Part shown: one piece after another, positions 1 to 8,578 of the stretch
Layout of the letters: each line of letters begins with the position of its first letter
How positions within the stretch are numbered: the stretch's first letter is position 1
Assembly (NCBI GenBank): GCA_025963715.1
Contig: JAOQAG010000038.1
Coordinates: 62,001 to 126,000, forward strand
Reading direction: 5' to 3'
DNA: 64,000 nt
Source: Bacteroidota bacterium
GTDB taxonomy: Bacteria; Bacteroidota; Bacteroidia; 2-12-FULL-35-15
Program-made: the position numbers and the translations under genes
Notes under the pieces: model-generated
What the model saw: only the letters and a program-made list of their open reading frames with translations
What the model was told of the DNA's origin: nothing
Databases searched by the model: none

Positions 1-1074
1 GGCGGCGTAGCGATCAAAGACAGCAAAATGATCCTTGATAATTTAAAATTAACGATTGATGAACTGGAAGGAACAATGGGATTGACCGGCGTTTACAATA
101 CACAGGATGTACGGAAACCGAAAGTTGATTTCAGCGTGGACATTGCAAATTTCGACATCCCGAAAACGGTAGCGGCATTTGCAACGGTACAAAAATTAGC
201 GCCGATCGCGAAATATGCAAAAGGTAAATTTGCTACCGATCTTAAATTCAGCACCACGCTGGATGAACACATGAGCCCGGTTTTGACGACATTACAAGGG
301 AACGGACATTTGAAAACCAACGCAGTAAGCGTGGAAGGTTTTGAACCGATCAACAAACTGGCGGATGCATTAAAACAACCGAAATATAAAAAACTGGCAT
401 TTGAGAATATTAATGCTACGTACGAGATCAAAGACGGCAGGGTGGAAGTGAAAGAAATGCCGGTCAAATCGGGTAACATTAGCGGAACAGTGAAAGGTTC
501 CACTGGTTTTGACCAAACAATTGACTACACCTGGAACCTTGAAATTCCGCGTGCCGAGTTTGGTACAGAAGCAAATGCGGTTGCCGGAAGTTTGTTGGAT
601 CAGCTGAACAAAAAAGCTGGAACAAATGTGAAAATGAGCGATAAAGTGAAGATCAAAGCGATCTTCGGTGGAACGATCACGAAACCTGTATTGAAAACAG
701 ATCTGTTTGGCAGCAGCGGCGAAACTCCGAAAGAACAAGTGAAAGAAGTGATCTCGCAAGGTGTGGACCTGGCAAAACAAAAAGCGCGTGAAGAAGCCGA
801 CAAGATCATGCAGGATGCGCAGGCACAAGCTGATAAAATAAAAGCGGATGCAAAAACACTGGCAGATAAAACAAAAGCCGACGGTTATGCCGCGATCGAT
901 AAAAATATCGAAACCCTGAAAAATCCGATCGCGAAAGCATCTGCAAAAGTAGCAGCGCCTTCTGCGAAAAAAGAAGTGGATAAAAAAGCACAGCAGATCC
1001 TGGATGAAGCCAATAAAAAAGCCGACGATATTGTAAGTAAAGCAAAAATAGAATCGGATAAAAAACTGCAGTAA
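1..1074 (+). CDS. AsmA-like envelope protein, C-terminal part (5' truncated by window)
   Basis: The frame is open from base 1, so the true start lies before the window; 357 residues are visible. The first ~230 residues alternate beta-strand-like segments (phrases such as GNGHLKTNAVSVEGF and FENINATYEIKDGRVEV) that match the AsmA C-terminal region, a family of large envelope proteins related to bridge-like lipid transporters. From about residue 245 the protein becomes a charged Ala/Lys/Asp-rich helix of roughly 110 residues with repeated ADKIKADAK-type phrases, probably a coiled coil. This tail is not part of the usual AsmA core. The protein stops with TAA and is followed by a repeat-bearing gap before the next gene. 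Family assignment is by recognition of the pattern; lipid transport is inference. Confidence 0.75.
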   Translation, partial: GGVAIKDSKMILDNLKLTIDELEGTMGLTGVYNTQDVRKPKVDFSVDIANFDIPKTVAAFATVQKLAPIAKYAKGKFATDLKFSTTLDEHMSPVLTTLQGNGHLKTNAVSVEGFEPINKLADALKQPKYKKLAFENINATYEIKDGRVEVKEMPVKSGNISGTVKGSTGFDQTIDYTWNLEIPRAEFGTEANAVAGSLLDQLNKKAGTNVKMSDKVKIKAIFGGTITKPVLKTDLFGSSGETPKEQVKEVISQGVDLAKQKAREEADKIMQDAQAQADKIKADAKTLADKTKADGYAAIDKNIETLKNPIAKASAKVAAPSAKKEVDKKAQQILDEANKKADDIVSKAKIESDKKLQ

Positions 1075-1153
1075 ATAAATAGAATCAGGTAGCAAGACAC
1101 AAGAATCAAGACTTGATTGGATGAGCATTTAACTGATTGCAATTATTTTTACA

Positions 1154-1230
1154 GGTCATGTTGTAGAAAATGTTGCTTTGGAAACAAAAATACTTTCCTG
1201 ACTTGTCATTCCGGGCTTGACCTGGGATCT
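1154..1230 (+). repeat. Partial copy of the nested palindromic intergenic repeat
   Basis: A GGTCATGTTGTAG arm at 1154 resembles the GGTTATGTTGTAG terminal arm seen at 50688 and 18382. It is followed at 1204-1230 by one decayed hairpin (ATTCCGGGCTTGACCTGGGAT) of the type seen throughout the window. The right half is missing. Confidence 0.6.
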
Positions 1231-1356
1231 GCTTATTAAGAACTGTGAATGCTGAATGTATCTTTTTAGGATTACACCGTTATAATGCAAAGCATTAAAT
1301 TTATTTTACGCATAATTTAGAATTTAGAAAAATTAGATTTTAGAATTTATTACTAT

Positions 1357-3375
1357 ATGAAATTGAAAAACGCATTTTCTTTTTTAGCGCTGGTTTTTAT
1401 TTCATTCTCTGCACTTGCACAGGATGAAGCAAAATGTCAGGAGATCGATAATAAAAAAGCAGTAAAAGCATACGAACAAGGCATTGATAAAAAGAACAAA
1501 AAAGAAGAGCGCCTTGCTTTTTTGCAGGATGCCATAAAGATGGAACCGGATTATGTGGATGCCAATTTTGCATTCGCAATGGAGCGGATCAAAACGCTGG
1601 CGTATGCCGATCAGTCGTTTAAACCGACCGAACCGTACTTTAAAAAAGTGATCGAGATCTGTCCGAAGTACCATCCTTACCCGTATTATTTTTTAGGATT
1701 TATTTATTACGATGAAGAAAACTGGGAAGAGAGCGCTAAAAATCTGAAATTATTTTTGAATTTTAAACCTGCCGACGATGCGCAGATAGACAAGGATTAC
1801 GATGCGTATCTGAGCCAGGCAAAGGAAATGCTGAAATATGCAAAGCTCTACGGCGAAATTTTAAATCATCCCGTTCCTTTTGATCCGAAGCCGGTTCCGG
1901 GCATTTGTACAGAAAAAGCAGAATACCTGCCGATGATCACTGCCGATGATGACATGATGCTTTTTATCCGCCGTATGCCTTATGTGGATAAGAACGGAGG
2001 AACTCCCGGTGTTCAATCGGATCGGGAAATTGAATTGTTCAGCTACAGCAAACGCGATCAATCCACCGGCTTGTTTACAAAAGGCAGCCGCATGCCATAC
2101 CCTTTCAATAAAGGAACAAACGAAGGCAGCGCTACCATGTCGATTGATAATAAGCACATTTATTTTACGTATGGAGCCGACGAAGGCGGGGAGCAGATCA
2201 ACATTGATATTTATCATTCCGATTTAGTGGATGGCGAATGGACGGAGCCGGAAAAAGTGCCGGGGATCAATGATCCGATTGCCTGGGATTCGCAGCCGAC
2301 ATTGGCTTCGGATGGCGTTACGCTTTATTTTGCAAGCGACCGCAAAGGCGGATACGGTGGAACGGATATTTATAAAACGGTAAAAGATCAGAAAACAGGA
2401 GTGTGGAGCAAACCGGAAAACCTGGGGCGCACTATCAATACCTCGTTAGATGAGCGCACACCGTTTATGCACTCCGATTTTGAAACCATGTATTTTTCTT
2501 CCAACGGACATCCGGGAGTAGGTAATCTGGATATTTTTTACTCGCGCTTAGGCGAAGATGGTAAATGGACAGAGCCGAAAAATATTGGTGTACCTATCAA
2601 CACCAAAAGCGATGACTTTGGCTTTTTTGTAAGCACCGACGGGCATTACGGTTATTTTGCATCGGATGAGCCCTCGCGTACATTGGGGCGTTCGGTTGGT
2701 AAATCAGATATTTTTTCCTTTGAATTATACCAGGATGCCCGTCCGCAGGATGTGCATTTCCTGAAAGGAAAAGTAGAAGATAAATCCAATGGTGAAGTGA
2801 AAAATTTTACGGTGGAAGTGACGGATGCCGTTACTAAAAAAGTAACGAAAGGGTTGATGGATTCCCTTACCGGTGATTTTACCGCGGTAACAAAAGCGAA
2901 AAATGATGTGATCATTACCATAAAAAAAGACGGTTATGCTTTTAGCTCCAAGCTGGTTTCAAAAGATTCGCTGCTGAATTCAAAGCCGAAGAAGATCGGA
3001 AACATTGTAACGGATACCATCGCGATCGGTAAAACATACGCGCTTAATGATATTTATTACAATACCAATTCTGCCACGCTGGATCCGCGCTCAATGATCG
3101 TGATCGACGAGTTTGTGGCTTTCCTGAAGGCCAATCCAACGTTTAAAATTGAGATCCACGGTCACACCGATAACGTGGGTAAGCCCGAAGCAAACCTTGC
3201 ATTGTCCACCGACCGTGCTTTCACCGTAAGGGATATTTTAATTGAAAAAGGCATTGATGAAAAACGACTGGTACATTTTCAGGGTTTTGGCGCAACCAAG
3301 CCCATTGCTGATAACAGTACAGAAGCTGGCAGATCAAAGAACAGGAGAACGGAGTTTGTGATTGTAGGGAAGTAA
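1357..3375 (+). CDS. TPR / beta-propeller / OmpA-domain outer-membrane-associated protein (PorE-like architecture)
   Basis: 672 residues. A signal peptide (about residues 1-21, ending SALAQ) is followed by TPR-like helices (~25-165), a WD40/PD40-type beta-propeller (~190-460, repeated YFSSNG and GGTDIYKT phrases), a carboxypeptidase-regulatory-like segment (~470-545) and an OmpA C-terminal peptidoglycan-binding domain (~555-672). The OmpA part keeps the key pattern HGHTDNVG, then LSxDRA, then GRSKNRRTEF. This domain order and size match PorE, the type IX secretion protein that anchors the PorL/M/K/N complex to peptidoglycan, but Bacteroidota carry many paralogs, so T9SS membership is not proven. 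No other por/spr gene is visible. The first ~450 residues resemble the N-terminus of the giant protein at 34231. TAATAA stops lead straight into a repeat tract. Confidence 0.85.
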   Translation: MKLKNAFSFLALVFISFSALAQDEAKCQEIDNKKAVKAYEQGIDKKNKKEERLAFLQDAIKMEPDYVDANFAFAMERIKTLAYADQSFKPTEPYFKKVIEICPKYHPYPYYFLGFIYYDEENWEESAKNLKLFLNFKPADDAQIDKDYDAYLSQAKEMLKYAKLYGEILNHPVPFDPKPVPGICTEKAEYLPMITADDDMMLFIRRMPYVDKNGGTPGVQSDREIELFSYSKRDQSTGLFTKGSRMPYPFNKGTNEGSATMSIDNKHIYFTYGADEGGEQINIDIYHSDLVDGEWTEPEKVPGINDPIAWDSQPTLASDGVTLYFASDRKGGYGGTDIYKTVKDQKTGVWSKPENLGRTINTSLDERTPFMHSDFETMYFSSNGHPGVGNLDIFYSRLGEDGKWTEPKNIGVPINTKSDDFGFFVSTDGHYGYFASDEPSRTLGRSVGKSDIFSFELYQDARPQDVHFLKGKVEDKSNGEVKNFTVEVTDAVTKKVTKGLMDSLTGDFTAVTKAKNDVIITIKKDGYAFSSKLVSKDSLLNSKPKKIGNIVTDTIAIGKTYALNDIYYNTNSATLDPRSMIVIDEFVAFLKANPTFKIEIHGHTDNVGKPEANLALSTDRAFTVRDILIEKGIDEKRLVHFQGFGATKPIADNSTEAGRSKNRRTEFVIVGK

Positions 3376-3672
3376 TAAGTTCAAAGTTTAAAGTTGGAAA
3401 GTTTAAAGTTTGCTGTGCGCAGATGCTGTGTTTGCTAAATTAAAGAACAATCTATATTTATACTGTCATCCCGGGCCTGACCCGGGATCTGCCAATTAAA
3501 AACGGGGATCAACATTCTGCAAACATTTATGAGATCCCGGGTCAGGCCCGGGATGACACCTTCGAAATGAAATATCAGGTAAAATAAACATTTTCCTACA
3601 ACATAACCTTTAATAACCCCAGCATCTGCACACAGCAAACTTTAAACTTTCCAACTTTAAACTTTAAACTTC
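3376..3672. repeat. Full composite nested palindrome between convergent genes
   Basis: Fills almost the whole gap between two convergent genes. Outer arms (3377-3430 and 3620-3672) are inverted copies built of AAGTTTAAAGTT units followed by TTTGCTGTG(CGCAGATGCTG). The inner part (3464-3558) is a pair of CCCGGGCCTGACCCGGG hairpins separated by an AT-rich spacer containing GCAAACATTTATGAGATC. Both flanking stop codons touch the outer arms. No gene is seen here. Confidence 0.85.
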
Positions 3673-3673
3673 C

Positions 3674-4351
3674 TTACCCTGCAAAACTATACGCACATCC
3701 GTGTTCCTGCGCCCTGCCAACCGCCCAGATCCCGGAAGGCATCAGGTGAACATCGGGAATAATATTCATTAAAAGATCTTTATGTACTTCATCTGCTTTT
3801 AAGCTTAGCTTTTCAGCGATGTGCTCACTGTTGCCCTGTATGGCTTTGCTGCAAACGCCAACCAGCACTCCGCGTTTTTGCAACACATCTATCGACATGG
3901 AAGGCTCCAGCAATTCCTCCGTTTTTACATTGGTGAACAAATTACGCAGGGCCGGTATTTTGGCAGTGGGATCGTCAATTTTATAGATCTCTCCGAGCTT
4001 GTATTTTTCCCACATGGCATCGTTCAGCGCCATGCCAATCGCCATGGAACGGAGAATGATCACTACATTTAATCCTGTATCCGGCGTTCCCGTTTCGTTA
4101 TTGGTGTTCATAAATGTTTCGCCCCAGGCAAGCGCTGCGCCGCTGTGAAAAGCCGTTACATCAAACACGATCCTGTGTTTTCCTTTCATGTTTTTAAACA
4201 GTTTTTCGGCCGGGAGCGGGTCTTTCTCCGTTTTAATTGCTGTAGCGCTTAACCGGAGCGGCGCTGCAACCGATGTGATCCCGAAAGCTGCGGCCCCGCT
4301 TAATAATAATCCTAAAAATCCCCTGCGGTGTGTTGTTTCCTGATCTTTCAT
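3674..4351 (-). CDS. Tat-exported DsrE-like protein
   Basis: 225 residues from the ATG at 4351. A longer in-frame start at 4408 is less likely because a TAATTTTG -7 element (4376-4383, minus strand) lies between the two. The N-terminus has a twin-arginine signal (HRRGFLGLLLSGAAAFG), suggesting folded export. The mature part has the alternating hydrophobic layout of DsrE-fold proteins: a first strand IVFDVTAFHSG, a middle NVVIILRSMAIGMALNDAMW, and a C-terminal PSGIWAVGRAQEHGCAY. In relatives the last section resembles sulfur-carrier DsrE proteins. Single cysteines occur in VGVCSKA and EHGCAY; whether either is catalytic is unknown. It is convergent with the OmpA-type gene and divergent from the small barrel gene at 4471. 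Confidence 0.65.
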   Translation of the reverse strand: MKDQETTHRRGFLGLLLSGAAAFGITSVAAPLRLSATAIKTEKDPLPAEKLFKNMKGKHRIVFDVTAFHSGAALAWGETFMNTNNETGTPDTGLNVVIILRSMAIGMALNDAMWEKYKLGEIYKIDDPTAKIPALRNLFTNVKTEELLEPSMSIDVLQKRGVLVGVCSKAIQGNSEHIAEKLSLKADEVHKDLLMNIIPDVHLMPSGIWAVGRAQEHGCAYSFAG

Positions 4352-4375
4352 AAAATGTGATTGTTTTGTTATCCT

Positions 4376-4383
4376 CAAAATTA
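4376..4383 (-). promoter_or_regulatory. Predicted -7 element for the DsrE-like gene
   Basis: TAATTTTG on the minus strand matches the Bacteroidota TAnnTTTG consensus. The -33 element is weak. The leader would be about 20 bases, ending at the ATG at 4351. Confidence 0.4.
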
Positions 4384-4412
4384 ACCCGATTCGTAAAAAA
4401 ACAGTCAATAAA

Positions 4413-4443
4413 TTTGATTTTTATTTGAATGTTCCTATATTTG
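4413..4443 (+). promoter_or_regulatory. Predicted promoter for the small outer-membrane barrel gene
   Basis: TTTG at 4413-4416 and TATATTTG at 4436-4443, separated by 19 bases, match the Bacteroidota sigma-ABfr consensus. Transcription would start near 4449, after the upstream ATG at 4429, which supports translation from 4471. Confidence 0.65.
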
Positions 4444-4470
4444 ATAAGACTAAAATTAAACTGTAACATC

Positions 4471-5235
4471 ATGAAAAAGAATTACTTCTCCGCTATTCTT
4501 GTTCCTTTTTGTTTGTTGATCTGCGGATCGGCATCCTATGCTCAAAAGCAAAAAGCACGATTGGCTTTTCAGAAAGGTTCGTTAATGGTAAGCGTTTCCG
4601 AAGGCTCTACCATTGCCAATTATAAAACAAACGGTACTGCAACATCGTCAGCATCCACCACAACAGGCACTTATCGCTCAACGGGTGCGCCAATGCCGAT
4701 CGACGACAGTCATCCCACATCTCCATCCTGCCATCACCATTGCACCGATGGAACCCGCGATCCGTTTATCATCGAGTACGGAATCACCAATAAAATAAGT
4801 TTAGGGATTACTTCCGGTAACGATATTTTTGTTGTGAAACCTTCTGCTTTTTACGGTTTTACACTTCCGGAAGATCAATCAGTGAAAGTAAAAACAACGG
4901 AACTGACCTTTGATGGCAGCTACCACTTTTTTGTAAACAGGCGTTTGGACCTTTCTGCATTTGCCGGATTGGGACATTTCTCAGTTAATTTTAATGGAAA
5001 AACAGCAAGCGATGCCACTGCTTATAACTACACTGCAAACGGAAGCATTGCACGTGGCGGCTTACGCGTACGGTATTATTTTTTGTATCATTTAGGTGTG
5101 TTCGGACAAATAAGTACGTATAGCGGAAAATGTTCGCCAAAAAATGTAAAAGGAAATACGGTTGCAACGGATTACACAACCAAAATCAGCGGAAACGCTA
5201 TTGAGGCAGGATTGTGCTACCGTTTTATACGATAA
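4471..5235 (+). CDS. Small outer-membrane beta-barrel protein with a His/Cys-rich segment
   Basis: 254 residues from the ATG at 4471, chosen because it starts a clean signal peptide (MKKNYFSAILV... ending SYAQ) and lies just after a good promoter. After ~75 residues of Ser/Thr-rich sequence there is a short metal-binding-like segment (HPTSPSCHHHCTDG, about residues 85-100). The remainder alternates polar and hydrophobic residues and ends in an aromatic/basic strand (GLCYRFIR), as expected for an 8-10 strand outer-membrane barrel. I do not recognise a specific family. It is single, with its own promoter and terminator. Metal binding is inference from the residues only. Confidence 0.7.
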   Translation: MKKNYFSAILVPFCLLICGSASYAQKQKARLAFQKGSLMVSVSEGSTIANYKTNGTATSSASTTTGTYRSTGAPMPIDDSHPTSPSCHHHCTDGTRDPFIIEYGITNKISLGITSGNDIFVVKPSAFYGFTLPEDQSVKVKTTELTFDGSYHFFVNRRLDLSAFAGLGHFSVNFNGKTASDATAYNYTANGSIARGGLRVRYYFLYHLGVFGQISTYSGKCSPKNVKGNTVATDYTTKISGNAIEAGLCYRFIR

Positions 5236-5255
5236 TTTAAAATTGATTTTTTAAG

Positions 5256-5285
5256 AAAGGCAGGAGCGATTCCTGCCTTTTTTTT
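5256..5285 (+). terminator. Rho-independent terminator
   Basis: AAAGGCAGGA / TCCTGCCTTT stem around a short loop, followed by an unbroken T run, 20 bases after the stop of the barrel gene. Confidence 0.85.
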
Positions 5286-5371
5286 GAGAGAAAGAGAAGC
5301 CACAGATTCACAGATTTTTTTAGTTGTAGAAACAAAGACTGATTATTTGAGCTCTATTTCTCTTTTGATGT

Positions 5372-5452
5372 TGTCATCCCGCACCTGTTGCGGGATCTCG
5401 TAAATGTTTGCAGTATTTAATTAACCGATCCCGCAACAGGTGCGGGATGACA
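5372..5452. repeat. Nested palindromic repeat, CCCGCA variant
   Basis: TGTCATCCCGCACCTGTTGC opens the left hairpin and the right arm is its inverse, separated by the AT-rich spacer containing TTTGCAGTATTTAATTAA. The variant arms match each other. The rest of the 5286-5537 gap holds no gene that I can support. Confidence 0.8.
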
Positions 5453-5537
5453 GTTCTGAAGAGTATTTCTGTTTCCATAGCAACATCCGTAAACACACAG
5501 ATTCGTAATATTCGCTCCTGTTCGTTATCCGTACCAA

Positions 5538-5867
5538 ATGAAAACTAAAAAAGCATTCCTTCTTTTCATAGCGCTTTTCGTAGCGGGATGTTCATTTGCA
5601 CAAACCAGGGCATTGAAATTTCGTCCCTTAAAATTTAATTCTTCGATCATTACAATTCCTTTTTCCGGTAATTTAAAAAGCACAGCTTCCGCAGATGTTA
5701 TTTTATTTTCCGGGGAAACGCATACACCGGCAACTGTGGATCCTGTGGTACATTATCCCGCTTTTTTTTGCCGCATGGAATTAAGATCGGTTGATCAGCT
5801 GGGAATCTGGATCAAGATCCACGCCGGTGATTACGATACATACGGTCGCTCAAATTCCACACATTGA
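5538..5867 (+). CDS. Small exported protein of unknown function
   Basis: 109 residues. The N-terminus MKTKKAFLLFIALFVAGCSFAQ is a clear export signal. It can be read either as a lipobox (VAGC) or as a signal peptidase I site after FAQ. The rest has strand-forming sequence and a C-terminal ELRSVDQLGIWIKIHAGDYDTYG. No recognised domain. It is followed by the SRPBCC gene after 58 bases, in the same orientation, with no visible terminator between them. Confidence 0.55.
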   Translation: MKTKKAFLLFIALFVAGCSFAQTRALKFRPLKFNSSIITIPFSGNLKSTASADVILFSGETHTPATVDPVVHYPAFFCRMELRSVDQLGIWIKIHAGDYDTYGRSNSTH

Positions 5868-5925
5868 TGTATTGAGCTGGCATTGTTTTTTCGTGAGAAA
5901 GTTATAATCTAAAAACTCAATCATC

Positions 5926-6369
5926 ATGAAAAATAACATCACCGGTTCAGCTTCCATCAGCATCGACGCTTCTGTTGAAAAAGTATGGGAAGCACTGACT
6001 ACACCAAAACTTATCAAAAAATATTTTTTCGGCACCGACACACATACCGATTGGAAACCCGGGAGTAAAATAACCTTTACCGGCGAATGGGAAGGCAAAT
6101 CTTACGAAGACAAGGGGACCATCATTTCTGTTGAAAAAAATAAAATGATCAAATACAATTACTGGAGCGAAATGTCGGGGATCGAAGACAAGCCGGAGAA
6201 TTATGTGACCATAACGTATGAATTGGCGAAGGACGACGATAAAACAAAACTGACGATCACACAGGAAAATATCCCGGATGAAAAAATGAAGGAGCATTCC
6301 ATTGAAAACTGGAAAAAAGTAATGAGCAATTTGAAAGAATTGGTGGAGAGGGAACGGATTGAAAGTTAA
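5926..6369 (+). CDS. SRPBCC/AHSA1-family protein
   Basis: 147 residues. It starts with the typical AHSA1 pattern: I-x-x-S-V-E-K-VWEALTTPKLIKKYFFGTDT, then DWKPGSKITFTGEWEGKSYEDKG and a C-terminal helix ENWKKVMSNLKELVE. This helix-grip fold has a hydrophobic cavity; relatives include Hsp90 activator-like and polyketide-cyclase-like proteins, and ligands are usually unknown. A paralog is encoded at 27164-27619. Cytoplasmic, with no signal sequence. Confidence 0.85.
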   Translation: MKNNITGSASISIDASVEKVWEALTTPKLIKKYFFGTDTHTDWKPGSKITFTGEWEGKSYEDKGTIISVEKNKMIKYNYWSEMSGIEDKPENYVTITYELAKDDDKTKLTITQENIPDEKMKEHSIENWKKVMSNLKELVERERIES

Positions 6370-6390
6370 GGAACATGTTTACTAAAAATA

Positions 6391-6427
6391 AAAATGCCAC
6401 TGAAAAATAACTATTCAGTGGCATTTT
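6391..6427. terminator. Bidirectional terminator between convergent genes
   Basis: AAAATGCCACTGAA / TTCAGTGGCATTTT forms a long stem with A/T tracts on both sides, placed between the SRPBCC gene (+) and the anti-sigma-like gene (-), so it can serve both. Confidence 0.8.
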
Positions 6428-6446
6428 AAATTTCCGGTTAAACAGC

Positions 6447-7904
6447 TTATCTGTAAGTTTGATCTCCCGACTCGGAATGCCCCTTCACCAGGATATTCCC
6501 CTGTTTAATAAATACTTTATTCTTGTTTTTCACTTGTTGTCCACCTTTTGAAATACTGATATCACCGTACTCAGCCGAGAGATCAAAGCTAAGGTCGGCA
6601 TAATCGTTCAGAAGGCTCATCGATACACTGCCGTAATTGCTTTTGGTGGTCATCCCTTCTTTTAATTCCACATTTTTGCCGGTAATATCGCCCGATGAAG
6701 CATACAGTTTCGGTGTCCCTTTATAATCCTGCAGTGTAATGTCGCCGTATTCAGAGATAACGTCGAGGTTACCAAACATGGCGCAGATGTTCACGTTGCC
6801 AGAAACCGCATTAATAGTAGCGTCGCCGGTAATACTTTTAAGCACAATGCTGCCGTAAGCAGCTGTGATCTTCAAATTTCCATTGAGGTTAGAAATACCT
6901 ACATCGCCGGAGGATGCAGTAACTACTACATCTCCTTTAAAATCGCTGATTACTACATCGCCATAGCTGGAATTTAATTCGATATTGCCATTGCCGTTTT
7001 CTACCGTTAGCTCGCCTGAAGATGTTACGAGATTACATTTTTCAGTTCTTATCCCATTCATTTTTACATCGCCGTAAGCATTATTGATCATAAGGGAAAT
7101 GCTGTCGGGAACGTTCAGGTCGATCACCGCATGAACTTTATAATCGCCCGCAATTAAAACATATTTTGATTCGTTCTCAAGACGAATTTTTAATACGCTG
7201 CCTTGTTTTTCATACACCACACGGTACCCGCCTTTTCCGATCATAATCCCCCGCGTTTTTGTAGTGATATCTGCTTTGAAATGCACCAATGATGTATTGG
7301 ATGGTTTTACATTTACATCGCAGGAAGTAACAGTCAGCTCAAGTGCATTGATCCCCGAAAAGGTTGTATCTGCAAACAATGAATCTTTTTTTGTGCTGTG
7401 CACGGTGGCTTTATCACCTGAGGGATCCGTAGACTGAAGAGTAGGAGCGGCGTTTGTTTCTTCAGAAACACCTTTTGCATCAGGTAACAGGAGCTCCGTC
7501 AGCGTACTAACCGTTACCGCAGGGCTGCCTGCAATTGTGATATCATCGTTTTGTGCAGGTTGCGAAGGTGTTGCCGGATGGATGTCGTTATTTGTTTGTC
7601 CTGGTTCGGGCGGGGCGGCTTCTGCTTTACCGGCTGCCGGTATGCTGGTTGCAGCTGTAATGGCTTGCGTTACCGGAAGGGGAGAAGAAGGCGGTTCGTT
7701 TTTATTTACCAATGTATATAGAAATCCTAATGCAAGGATCACAGAAGTGCTATAAGCAAAATACCTGAGCCACGAAATGTTACTTTTAATAACAGGAGTT
7801 TTTTGCATACCAGTATTTATTTTCAGCCATACATCTGAGGATGGCACAAAAGAATCCATTTGCTGACGGTTCATATCGATGAAAGTTTTAAGTTTAGTAC
7901 TCAT
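6447..7904 (-). CDS. Membrane anti-sigma-like protein with DUF4097 (putative adhesin) domain
   Basis: 485 residues. The cytoplasmic N-terminus (MSTKLKTFIDMNRQQMDSFVPSSDVWLKI) resembles the short sigma-binding helix of Bacteroidota anti-sigma proteins. One membrane helix follows (~45-66). A Pro/Ala-rich linker leads to a large DUF4097 domain (~185-475) made of beta-helix turns alternating YGDV/SSGDV-type phrases. Its start overlaps the end of the ECF sigma gene by 11 bases, so the two are translationally coupled. Likely role: a membrane regulator that holds the sigma factor and senses an envelope signal through the DUF4097 part. The domain calls are fairly sure; the mechanism is inferred from gene order. 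Confidence 0.75.
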   Translation of the reverse strand: MSTKLKTFIDMNRQQMDSFVPSSDVWLKINTGMQKTPVIKSNISWLRYFAYSTSVILALGFLYTLVNKNEPPSSPLPVTQAITAATSIPAAGKAEAAPPEPGQTNNDIHPATPSQPAQNDDITIAGSPAVTVSTLTELLLPDAKGVSEETNAAPTLQSTDPSGDKATVHSTKKDSLFADTTFSGINALELTVTSCDVNVKPSNTSLVHFKADITTKTRGIMIGKGGYRVVYEKQGSVLKIRLENESKYVLIAGDYKVHAVIDLNVPDSISLMINNAYGDVKMNGIRTEKCNLVTSSGELTVENGNGNIELNSSYGDVVISDFKGDVVVTASSGDVGISNLNGNLKITAAYGSIVLKSITGDATINAVSGNVNICAMFGNLDVISEYGDITLQDYKGTPKLYASSGDITGKNVELKEGMTTKSNYGSVSMSLLNDYADLSFDLSAEYGDISISKGGQQVKNKNKVFIKQGNILVKGHSESGDQTYR

Positions 7905-8445
7905 GTTTTTTTTCCTTTAGAAGTGTGAGTAATTTTTTCTTTGCGCGGTGGAAATGCGATTTAGAAGTTCCTTCTGAAATGTTTAAGAGCGTTGCAATCT
8001 CTTTATGACTCTGGTTTTCAAATAAGAATAAAGTGAGCACAATACGATAATTATCAGGTAATTCCAGGATGCAGGAACGCAGTGTTTCTACTTCGTATTC
8101 GGCATTCTCTTCTTCCTCTTCTATACCCTGGGTTTTGTCGTCGATGGCAACAAAATTGATCTTCCGTTTGCGCACAAGGTCAATGGAGCGGTTGATCACC
8201 ACTTTTTTGAGCCAGCCGCCAAAGGCCATTGCATTCTCAAATTTTTGAATATTTTGAAATGCCTTTAAAAATGCTTCCTGCAGTACATCTTCCGCTTCAT
8301 CTTTATTATTAACAATGCGGTAGCTGATGTTATACATTGCCTTTGAATAAAGGTTGTATAATTCTTTAAAAGCATTGTTGTCAGCATTTTTAGCTGCTGC
8401 AATGACAGAAGAATGTATGCCTGTATTGACTGTTTGTTGCTCCAT
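7894..8445 (-). CDS. ECF-type RNA polymerase sigma factor
   Basis: 183 residues from the ATG at 8445 (an in-frame start at 8493 would add an unlikely FFTFLTQ leader). Region 2 is seen as YRIVNNKDEAEDVLQEAFLKAF and FGGWLKKVVINRSIDLVRKRK. Region 4 is seen as LRSCILELPDNYRIVLTLFLFE and a helix-turn-helix NISEGTSKSHFHRAKKKL. It lacks regions 1 and 3, as expected for sigma-70 group 4. It is the first gene of a two-gene operon with the anti-sigma-like protein. Target promoters cannot be told from this window. Confidence 0.92.
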   Translation of the reverse strand: MEQQTVNTGIHSSVIAAAKNADNNAFKELYNLYSKAMYNISYRIVNNKDEAEDVLQEAFLKAFQNIQKFENAMAFGGWLKKVVINRSIDLVRKRKINFVAIDDKTQGIEEEEENAEYEVETLRSCILELPDNYRIVLTLFLFENQSHKEIATLLNISEGTSKSHFHRAKKKLLTLLKEKKHEY

Positions 8446-8526
8446 TTTAAGTCTGTTCTGTGTCAGGAACGTGAAAAAAGCAAAAGGTTGCACTTTTCTT
8501 TCATTTTGCTGAAAATAATTTCATAA

Positions 8527-8560
8527 AAAAACGCCCCTGATCTATTTCAGAGGCGTTTTG
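8527..8560 (-). terminator. Terminator after pruA
   Basis: On the minus strand, AACGCCTCTGA / TCAGGGGCGTT pairs with one weak position around a short loop and is followed by a T run. It lies 20-50 bases past the pruA stop. Confidence 0.8.
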
Positions 8561-8578
8561 CTTAACGAATATTTATTT

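Noticed and set aside
3435-3638. 67-codon minus-strand ORF with VIPGLTRDL-like peptide
   Set aside because: It lies wholly in the nested palindromic repeat; the peptide is the translation of the CCCGGG hairpin. The same peptide appears in repeat-derived ORFs at 42227-42430 and 43478-43732.
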